Shown: positions 12,313 through 18,129 of the stretch, piece after piece
How the letters are laid out: every line of letters begins with the position of its first letter
Position numbering within the stretch: position 1 is the stretch's first letter
Origin: DASZZX01 sp036260415
GTDB lineage: Bacteria > Actinomycetota > Nitriliruptoria > Nitriliruptorales > JAHWKO01
Assembly: GCA_036260415.1 (NCBI GenBank)
Contig: DASZZX010000263.1
Span: forward strand, 1-18,129
Direction of reading: 5' to 3'
Length of the DNA stretch: 18,129 nt
The notes under the pieces: generated by a model
What the model was told of the DNA's origin: nothing
The model's input: only the letters and a program-made list of their open reading frames with translations
Database searches by the model: none
Translations under genes and position numbers: made by a program

Positions 12313-14637
12313 TCATGGAGGCGTCGGAGTCGGGTCCGAACCCTCCGTCTCACTGGGGCTGGCCGTACTCGGGCTGGGCGACGGATCCGCCGTCCCGCCG
12401 CCGCCACCACCGCCGCCGCCCGTCGGCAATGGACCCGTCGGCGTCTCGCTCTCCGCCGGCGTCCTCGTGGGGGTCGGCGTCGTGGGAGTGGGGGTCGGCG
12501 TGCGCGTCCGGGTGGGCGTCGGAGTGGGCGTGGGGGTCGGGCTCCGGGTCGGCCCGGTCGGGCTGGGGCAGGGCTCGCCGATCGGCGCGGTCAGCGTGCC
12601 GCCACGGCCGTCCGGGCACTGCTTCTCGCTCGGCGTCGGTGACGTCCGCGGTGACGGCCCAGCGCTCGGCGCCCGCTCGTTGAGCCGGTCCAGCCCGGAC
12701 AGGTCCGGTTCCGGGAAGTCCTCCACCTCCATCCCCGCCGTGGCCTCGGCCATGTACTCCCCCCAGGTGGCGGCCGGGTAGCCGCCGCCGGTGAGCTCCA
12801 GCCCGAGTTCCTGGTTGTCGAGGTTGCCCAACCACACCGCCGTGGCCAGTTGCGGGACGTAGCCGACGAACCAGCCGTCCAGGCTGTCGGTGGTGGTGCC
12901 GGTCTTGCCGGCCGCGGGACGGCCGATCTGGGCCCGGCGACCGGTTCCCTGCTCGATGTTGTCCTTCAGGATGCCGCTCACCACGTAGGCCACGTTGGCG
13001 TCGATGGCGCCCTCGCTGCGAGGGGCGTTGTCGAGCAGCACCTCGCCGTCGGCCCCCTCGACCCGGCGCACGAGCCGCGGCTCGTGGTGCACCCCACCTG
13101 CGGCGAAGGTTGCGAACGCCTCGGTCATCGACAGCGCGCTGACGTCGGCACCGCCGAGGATCAGCGACGGGTGCGGATCGAGCCACTCGTCGGGGATGCC
13201 CGCGTCCACCGCCAGCTCCTCGACCTCGTCGGGACCGACCTCCTCGGCGATCTGCACGTACACCGTGTTGGTGGAGGTCAGCGTCGCCTCGTGCACGGTC
13301 TGGTTGCCGTAGGCCGCGTCCGCGAAGTTGCGCACGCGGTACGGCTCGTAGCCCTCGAAGTCGACCTCGATCTCGGCCGGGGCGGGGAACACCGAGTCAG
13401 GGTGGTGACCAGCGGCGACGAACGCAGCCAGACCGAACGGCTTGAACGCCGAGCCGGGCTGGTTGCCGGCGCCCCGACCGGGCGCGGCGAGCGCGGCGTT
13501 GAACGGCTGCACACCGAAGTCCGGGCCGCCCACCAGCGCTCGCACCCCGCCGTCTCCCGGATCCACCGAAACGATCGCGCCGGACAGGGGTGCGCCGCTC
13601 CCGGCCTCCGCGTTGAACTCCGCCACCTTCCTGGTGAGGATCGCCTGTGCGGCCACCTGCATCTCGAGGTCCATCTCGGAGTGGACGGTCAGCCCGCGGT
13701 ACACGGCCTCCTCGCTGCCGAGCTCAGCCGCGAGCTCCTCCCGCAGCGCGTCCATGTAGTAGGCGGCGGGTCCGTGATCGACGCTCTGACGTCCGGTCGT
13801 CGGCGGCAGTCCCTCGGCGCCGATGCGGTCAGCCTCCGACCGCTCGAGCCACCCCTCTCCGACCATGGCGTCGAGCACCAGCCGCCGGCGCTCGTCGGTG
13901 GCATGCGGTTGGTCGTCGGGATCGAGGCGCTCCGGTGAGCGGATCATGCCGGCAAGCGTCGCCGCCTGGTTGACCGTCAGGTCCTTCGCGGACCGTGCGT
14001 AGTACGTCTTCGCGGCCGACTCCATGCCGTAGGCGCCGCGGCCCAGGTAGACGGTGTTGAGGTAGAACTCGAGGATCTGGTCCTTGGCGTAGGCACGCTC
14101 CATCTTGAGCGCGAGCACGGCCTCCTTGGCCTTCCGCGTGAAGGTCCGCTCCGGGGTCAACGCCGCGTTCTTCATGTACTGCTGGGTGATGGTGGAGCCG
14201 CCCTGCTCGACCTCGCCGGCGCGCACGTTGGTGAAGAGCGCTCGGATGGTGGCTGCAAGGCTGATGCCGCCGTGCTGGTAGAAGCCGCGGTCCTCGGCCG
14301 CCATGACGGCCTGGGCGACGTGGTCGGGGTACTCCTCCAGCGGGACGTCCTCCCGGGCCGCGACCCCGCTGAGGGCGCCCACCTCCTGCCCGTCGCGGTC
14401 CAGCACCGTGGTCGCCGCCGGAGCGATGTCCGCCGGCAGCGGCACGGCCGAGAAGAGGTAGGCGGCGACGAACGCGCCGAACAGCACCAGGGCCAGGCCG
14501 GGGGCGAGCACGGCGTACAGCGCCGGCTGCCGGTACCAGGGACGGCCGGGGGGCCACAGGCGCCGGTACCAGGGTGAGGCGCCGGGACGGGCCGACGTCG
14601 CGGTCCGCGACGTCTGGGGGGTCGGCATGGCAGCCAT
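12313..14637 (-). CDS. Class A penicillin-binding protein (transglycosylase/transpeptidase) with Thr-Pro/Gly tail
   Basis: A bifunctional peptidoglycan synthase of 774 residues. A short cytoplasmic head precedes one transmembrane helix (about 38-63). The glycosyltransferase family 51 domain shows AEDRGFYQHGG (catalytic Glu115), QGGSTITQQ and KMERAYAKDQILEFYLN. The transpeptidase domain shows the three penicillin-binding motifs: Ser396-x-x-Lys399 (PGSAFKP), Ser455-Thr-Asn457 and Lys578-Thr-Gly580. After the domain, from about 655, comes a long extracellular low-complexity tail with Cys674 and Cys690, Thr-Pro repeats (698-728) and nine consecutive glycines (740-748). ATG at 14637 has GAAGG close upstream (short spacing); the ATG three codons in (14628) is an alternative. 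It lies downstream of a plus-strand RDD gene and next to a paralogue at 15646-18036. Confidence 0.95.
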   Translation of the reverse strand: MAAMPTPQTSRTATSARPGASPWYRRLWPPGRPWYRQPALYAVLAPGLALVLFGAFVAAYLFSAVPLPADIAPAATTVLDRDGQEVGALSGVAAREDVPLEEYPDHVAQAVMAAEDRGFYQHGGISLAATIRALFTNVRAGEVEQGGSTITQQYMKNAALTPERTFTRKAKEAVLALKMERAYAKDQILEFYLNTVYLGRGAYGMESAAKTYYARSAKDLTVNQAATLAGMIRSPERLDPDDQPHATDERRRLVLDAMVGEGWLERSEADRIGAEGLPPTTGRQSVDHGPAAYYMDALREELAAELGSEEAVYRGLTVHSEMDLEMQVAAQAILTRKVAEFNAEAGSGAPLSGAIVSVDPGDGGVRALVGGPDFGVQPFNAALAAPGRGAGNQPGSAFKPFGLAAFVAAGHHPDSVFPAPAEIEVDFEGYEPYRVRNFADAAYGNQTVHEATLTSTNTVYVQIAEEVGPDEVEELAVDAGIPDEWLDPHPSLILGGADVSALSMTEAFATFAAGGVHHEPRLVRRVEGADGEVLLDNAPRSEGAIDANVAYVVSGILKDNIEQGTGRRAQIGRPAAGKTGTTTDSLDGWFVGYVPQLATAVWLGNLDNQELGLELTGGGYPAATWGEYMAEATAGMEVEDFPEPDLSGLDRLNERAPSAGPSPRTSPTPSEKQCPDGRGGTLTAPIGEPCPSPTGPTRSPTPTPTPTPTRTRTPTPTPTTPTPTRTPAESETPTGPLPTGGGGGGGGGTADPSPSPSTASPSETEGSDPTPTPP
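12394..12420 (-). repeat. Nine-glycine codon run in the PBP tail
   Basis: Residues 740-748 of the PBP are nine successive glycines coded mainly by GGC, with GGT and GGG mixed in. The trinucleotide run could change length in frame by slippage. The mixed codons make slippage less likely than in a pure tract. Confidence 0.8.
12454..12546 (-). repeat. Thr-Pro repeat of the PBP tail; G-rich on the plus strand
   Basis: Residues 698-728 are mostly Thr-Pro pairs with occasional Arg. On the plus strand this is a purine-rich series of GGG and GGGGG runs. The runs at 12526-12528, 12532-12536, 12539-12541 and 12546-12548 with loops of 2-4 bases fit the canonical G-quadruplex pattern. Confidence 0.7.
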
Positions 14638-14777
14638 GGTCCTTCGGTCGGCGGAGGGCGACGGCCGGTGGCCCGGCCGTCCGGCCAGCGCCCCTTAACG
14701 TGCAGGTTGCGCCCATGCGGGCGCCGGCGAGGTTACGGTGCGTCTGTGCGGACCACCTACACAGGAGGACAACCGCC

Positions 14778-15554
14778 ATGAGCACATCGGTGCCACCCCC
14801 GCCGGGTGACGAGCATCCGCCCGGAACGGGTCCCTTCGGCGCGCCACCTCCGCAGCCCCCCGGCGCCCCCCCACCTCCCCGGCCTGAGGGGGGGACGCCA
14901 GCTCCCCCACCCGGGGCAGGTGGCCCGACGCCTCCTCGGCCCGACGGGGGCACGCCACCTCCCCAACCAGGGGCGGGCGGCCCACCGCCGGCGACACCAG
15001 GCCCGGGAGGACCTCCCCCCGGGGCGGCCGGCCTGCCTCCCAGCCAACCCGTCACACCCCACGGACGGGTGTCCAGCATCGGCAAGCGCATCGGTGCGTC
15101 ACTGATCGACTTCATCGGGCTGGGCCTGATCGTCTCGATCGTGTTCGCCCCGATCCTGGCCGCTGCGTTAGTGGCCGATGCCTCGCGCGGCACCCCCACG
15201 ATGTTCGGGCCCGCGCTGGGGTTCGGGTTCGGGATCGGGTACGTCATCGGCCTGATCGAGGTCGCGATCCTGCTGGCCTACTTCGTCGCCCTGGAGGGCA
15301 CCCGGGGGCAGACGGTCGGCAAGATGCTGCTGAACATGAGGGTGGTCAGGGCCGACGGGGCTCCGATGGACTTCGCGGCGGCGTTCAAGCGCCGCTTCTG
15401 GTTCTTCATCGGCTCGGTGATCCCCATCCCCGTGGTCGGACCCCTGGTCGGGCTGGGGATCCTCATCTGGCTCATCGTGACGATGAGCAACGATGTCACC
15501 AACCGCGGCTACCACGACGCGTTCGCTGGCACGCTCGTGGTCGACACGCGCTAG
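14778..15554 (+). CDS. RDD family membrane protein with proline-rich N-terminus
   Basis: A 258-residue protein. Residues 1-95 are a Pro/Gly-rich, presumably cytoplasmic region with a duplicated 19-residue unit. The RDD domain follows: KRIGASLIDFIG with Arg104 and Asp111 in the first helix, the GQTVGKMLLNMRVVRADG loop, and NRGYHDAFAGTLVV at the end supplying the last conserved Asp. Three hydrophobic segments are seen, about 105-133, 145-172 and 210-242. RDD proteins are poorly understood; some are implicated in ion transport or as accessory membrane factors. ATG at 14778 has AGGAGG at 14763-14768. TACGGT at 14734-14739 could be its -10 box, though no -35 fits. It is divergent from one PBP and convergent with the other. 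Confidence 0.9.
   Translation: MSTSVPPPPGDEHPPGTGPFGAPPPQPPGAPPPPRPEGGTPAPPPGAGGPTPPRPDGGTPPPQPGAGGPPPATPGPGGPPPGAAGLPPSQPVTPHGRVSSIGKRIGASLIDFIGLGLIVSIVFAPILAAALVADASRGTPTMFGPALGFGFGIGYVIGLIEVAILLAYFVALEGTRGQTVGKMLLNMRVVRADGAPMDFAAAFKRRFWFFIGSVIPIPVVGPLVGLGILIWLIVTMSNDVTNRGYHDAFAGTLVVDTR
14880..14993 (+). repeat. Two 57-base direct repeats in the RDD gene
   Basis: The units at 14880-14936 and 14937-14993 each encode 19 residues of the pattern RP(E/D)GGTPxPxPGAGGPxPx. They are imperfect at the DNA level, so the duplication is not recent. Confidence 0.75.
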
Positions 15555-15623
15555 GGCGACAAGGACCCACCGGGTCGCTGCGAGCCGGCGCTCTCGGCGT
15601 GGGCGCTGCCGCGCGCCGTCGGG

Positions 15624-15640
15624 ACGACCGCCGCGGTCGT
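15624..15640 (-). terminator. Hairpin after the second PBP gene
   Basis: ACGACCG (15624-15630), loop CCG and CGGTCGT (15634-15640) form a 7-bp stem five bases past the stop of the minus-strand PBP gene (15646-15648). A smaller stem, GACCC/GGGTC at 15564-15576, lies ten bases after the RDD stop and could serve the plus strand. Neither has a T-run. Confidence 0.4.
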
Positions 15641-15645
15641 GGACG

Positions 15646-18036
15646 TCACGGCTCCTTCGAGCCGCCCCGTCGTGCTGGTTCCTCCGCGTCCTGCGCTTCC
15701 CTCTGTGGGGGGGCCGAGCCGCGGGGCTTCGGCGGCTGGTCTCCGCGTGTCGGTGAGCGGGTGGGCGGGGGAGGCGGTGGAGCGTCGTGGAGCACCTTGA
15801 GGCCGGAGAGATCGGGTCGCGGGAAACCCGACACCGGCACGTCCTGCAGGGCCGGGGCCATGAAGGCCGCCCAGGTCTCGGCGGGCAGGCGACCTCCGGT
15901 CATCCCGTCCATGGGGCTGTTGTCCAGCTTCCCGTACCAGACCACGGTCGCCAGTTCGGCCACGTAGCCGGCGAACCACGCGTCGCGATGCTCGTCGGTC
16001 GTGCCGGTCTTGCCGGCGACCGGCCGGCCGATGTCGGCGGTCTCTCCGGTGCCGCGCTGCACCACGCCGGTGAGGACGTCGGTGACCACCTGGGCGACGC
16101 GCGTCGCGATCGCGGGGTGGTGCTGCGGTTCGGCGCGCAGGACGATGCGGCCCGCGTGATCGGTGACCTCACGGATCAGCCGCGGCTGCGTCTGCACGCC
16201 GCCGCCCGCGAAGGTGGCGTACGCCGTCGCAAGCTCGAATGGGGTGACCACACCGGTGCCCAGGGCGATGGTCGGGACCTCGGGCAGCTCGCTGGCGATC
16301 CCGGCGCGGTGAGCGAGGTCGATCACCGGCGCCGGCCCGACCTCACGCAGCAGCTGCATGTAGACCGTGTTGGTCGATGTCCAGGTCGCCTCCTCCACGG
16401 TCTGCACGCCGTGGCTGTCGCCCCCGTAGTTGGCGACCTCGACGTCCTCGCCGGGTACCTCCACCTCGATCTCGGCGGGCGCGTCGAAGCGCGAGTCTGG
16501 TGAGAACCCCTTCTCCACGAAGGTCGCGAGCGTGAACGGCTTGAACGCCGATCCCGGCTGGCGGCGCGCCTCCACGGCGGCGTTCAGCTCCTGCTGCTGG
16601 TAGTCGCGTCCGCCGACCAGCGCCCGCACCCCCCCGTCACGGGGGTCGATCGCCACCAGCGCCCCCGTGAACGGCTGACCGGCGAGCCGGTCCGCCAGGG
16701 TGCGCTCCGCCAGCGCCTGCAGGTCACGGTCCATCTCCACGGTGACGCGGTAGCCGGTGAGCAGCGCGTCCTCTCCCAGCTCGGCGGTCAGGTGGTCGCG
16801 CACCGCGTCGAGGTAGTAGGCGCCCACGTCGTGGGCGACCGCCTGGCCTGGGAGCGTGGCCTGCACGCCTGCCGCGACCAACCGCTCGGCCTCGTGGGCC
16901 GGCAGCCAGCCCTCCTCTGTCATGCCGCGCAGGGTGTAGGTGCGGCGTTCGTCCAGCGCCTCCGGCGCCTCCACCGGGTCGAGCTCCTCGGGCTGGGCGA
17001 TCATCGCTGCCAGCGTGGCCGCCTGGTTCACGTCGAGGTCGGTCGCCGGCACGCCGAAGTAGGTCGTCGCGGCAGCGCCCAGTCCGTACGCGCCCCGGCC
17101 CCAGTAGATCACGTTGAGGTACCGCTGGAGGATCTCCTGCTTGCTCATCCGCCGTTCGAGCTTCAACGCGATCAGCGTCTCGTGCATCTTGCCGCGGTAG
17201 CCGGGCGACGGCGTACCGGTGAGCACGCCCACGTACTGCTGGGTGATGGTCGACCCGCCCTGCCGTACCTCGCCCGAGGTCAGGTTGGCCCAGGCGGCAC
17301 GGACCACCCCGGCCAGCGACACGCCGGTGTGGTCGTAGAAGCTGCGGTCCTCCGTGGCCAGCACCGCGTGGACGACGTGAGGCGGCAGCCGTGCGACCTC
17401 GACCGGCCGGTACGCCTGGGCGCGCAACGTCCCCAGCTCCCGCCCGTCCGCGTCCACCACGACGGTCGGGCGGGCGGCGACCTCAGGCGGGACGGTCGTG
17501 CGGGCGTAGGCCACGGCGAACGCCACGACCCCGGCGGCGAGTAGAGCCACGACCGTGCCAGCCACGACCCGGATCGGGCGGCGCGACCCCAGCCGGGCGG
17601 TCGCGCTCCCGACAGCACGGGCCGTGCGGACCGCGCCAGATGCAGCCGCACCGCCCAGTCGAAGCGCGGGCGTCGCGACCGAACGGTCCAGCCGCATCAG
17701 CTGCGCGCTCACCAGCAGCGCCCACGCCAGGCTCACGACCACCAGGGCGCGCAGTCGAGGTCGCAGGGCCTGCATCCGCCGCCCCGTGGCCGACGGCGAC
17801 TGTCGCAGCCCCCGCCAGGCTCGTGCGCGACCGACGCGGACGAGCAGGGGTCGCAGCCGGCGGCCGAACTCGTCGCGGGCCCGCCGCAGCTCCTCCACGA
17901 CGGCTGCCCAGCCCTCCGCGTCGGCGGAGCCGTCGTGGTGGTCGCGGACGTCGATGACCTCCGGCTCCGCGAGCCGCGCGTCGTCGCGCCGGCGGTCGCC
18001 CACGCCGTTGCCGTCCTGAGGGTCGGGAACCCGCAC
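15646..18036 (-). CDS. Class A penicillin-binding protein with long N-terminal region
   Basis: A second bifunctional peptidoglycan synthase, 796 residues from GTG at 18036. The glycosyltransferase 51 domain shows ATEDRSFYDHTG (Glu229, His236), QGGSTITQQY and KLERRMSKQEILQRYLN. The transpeptidase motifs are Ser496-x-x-Lys499, Ser554-Thr-Asn556 and Lys676-Thr-Gly678. A Pro- and charge-rich tail follows from about 752. Before the catalytic part are about 95 charged residues, a hydrophobic segment (96-114) and the main membrane anchor (156-178); two spanning helices would misplace the domain, so one is probably not a true span or the start is different. No Shine-Dalgarno precedes 18036, and the frame has no stop up to the window edge, so the gene could begin outside. 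It is a paralogue of the PBP at 12313-14637. Confidence 0.93.
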   Translation of the reverse strand: MRVPDPQDGNGVGDRRRDDARLAEPEVIDVRDHHDGSADAEGWAAVVEELRRARDEFGRRLRPLLVRVGRARAWRGLRQSPSATGRRMQALRPRLRALVVVSLAWALLVSAQLMRLDRSVATPALRLGGAAASGAVRTARAVGSATARLGSRRPIRVVAGTVVALLAAGVVAFAVAYARTTVPPEVAARPTVVVDADGRELGTLRAQAYRPVEVARLPPHVVHAVLATEDRSFYDHTGVSLAGVVRAAWANLTSGEVRQGGSTITQQYVGVLTGTPSPGYRGKMHETLIALKLERRMSKQEILQRYLNVIYWGRGAYGLGAAATTYFGVPATDLDVNQAATLAAMIAQPEELDPVEAPEALDERRTYTLRGMTEEGWLPAHEAERLVAAGVQATLPGQAVAHDVGAYYLDAVRDHLTAELGEDALLTGYRVTVEMDRDLQALAERTLADRLAGQPFTGALVAIDPRDGGVRALVGGRDYQQQELNAAVEARRQPGSAFKPFTLATFVEKGFSPDSRFDAPAEIEVEVPGEDVEVANYGGDSHGVQTVEEATWTSTNTVYMQLLREVGPAPVIDLAHRAGIASELPEVPTIALGTGVVTPFELATAYATFAGGGVQTQPRLIREVTDHAGRIVLRAEPQHHPAIATRVAQVVTDVLTGVVQRGTGETADIGRPVAGKTGTTDEHRDAWFAGYVAELATVVWYGKLDNSPMDGMTGGRLPAETWAAFMAPALQDVPVSGFPRPDLSGLKVLHDAPPPPPPTRSPTRGDQPPKPRGSAPPQREAQDAEEPARRGGSKEP

Positions 18037-18063
18037 AGTCTGGTGGCGGTCGGGCGGCAGTGC

Positions 18064-18081
18064 CCCGTCCTTCGGGACGGG
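18064..18081. other. Stable hairpin with TTCG loop upstream of the PBP gene
   Basis: CCCGTCC (18064-18070), TTCG and GGACGGG (18075-18081) form a perfect 7-bp stem. On plus-strand RNA the loop would be the very stable C-UUCG-G tetraloop. It could be a terminator of a neighbouring transcript or a leader structure. If the PBP gene starts further upstream, it is merely coding sequence. Confidence 0.35.
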
Positions 18082-18129
18082 CGGCCCCCGCCGGCACGGA
18101 TCGTGCGTGGTTCCGCCGGGATGCCAGGC

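Noticed and set aside
12850..13938. A 362-codon plus-strand open frame antisense to the first PBP.
   Set aside because: It mirrors the PBP coding sequence and has no family signature; the PBP has every catalytic motif.
14709..14724. GCGCCC-ATGC-GGGCGC inverted repeat between the first PBP and the RDD gene, considered as an operator or terminator.
   Set aside because: A 6-bp GC-only palindrome is common by chance at this base composition, and it is not placed like a terminator for either divergent gene.
13829..15247. A 472-codon minus-strand open frame across the PBP/RDD gap.
   Set aside because: It is out of frame with the PBP and antisense to the RDD gene. Its glycine-rich stretch is just the complement of the RDD proline repeats.
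1..18129. CRISPR arrays, insertion sequences, integrase sites, tRNA genes and riboswitches.
   Set aside because: No regularly spaced repeats, transposase or integrase coding, tRNA-like cloverleaf or known aptamer core was noticed in reading either strand.

Overview
The window reads as a chromosomal segment of a very high-GC actinobacterium (Actinomycetota). Codon third positions are almost all G or C, GTG starts are frequent, a hemE-hemG pair is present, class A penicillin-binding proteins have Pro/Thr-rich tails, and lipid-catabolism genes are abundant. The genus cannot be fixed from the sequence; a deep-branching, non-mycobacterial lineage is possible. There is no sign of phage, transposon, CRISPR array, tRNA or rRNA. 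Genes are tightly packed and alternate strands often, so most gaps are short divergent promoter regions or convergent ends with GC-rich hairpins.

Layout. (1) 1-1783: the start of a DUF2231-type membrane protein running off the left edge, divergent from an amidase-signature hydrolase. (2) 1783-5835: a Sad/GabD1-like succinate-semialdehyde dehydrogenase on the minus strand, divergent from hemE-hemG, which overlap by ATGA. (3) 5792-8150: two tandem acyl-CoA dehydrogenase genes on the minus strand; the downstream one overlaps the 3' end of hemG tail to tail by 44 bases. (4) 8297-10186: a small coiled-coil protein, a PPOX-class flavin/F420 oxidoreductase, a pterin-4a-carbinolamine dehydratase with an added acidic tail, and a HIT nucleotide hydrolase. 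(5) 10393-12257: a short-chain dehydrogenase of sepiapterin/benzil-reductase type, overlapping by one base with an alpha-methylacyl-CoA racemase. (6) 12313-18036: two paralogous class A penicillin-binding proteins on the minus strand, separated by a plus-strand RDD membrane protein.

How the genes fit together. The two acyl-CoA dehydrogenases and the racemase suggest beta-oxidation of branched (2-methyl) acyl-CoAs, such as branched fatty acids or sterol/isoprenoid side chains. hemE-hemG are late tetrapyrrole synthesis. The PBP-RDD-PBP block is a cell-envelope locus.

The most interesting signal is in the dehydrogenase pair. Each protein has lost a different half of the conserved FAD site, and the halves are complementary. 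This predicts an obligate hetero-oligomer resembling the alpha2beta2 FadE enzymes of Mycobacterium tuberculosis. I did not find a wholly new defence or mobile system here.
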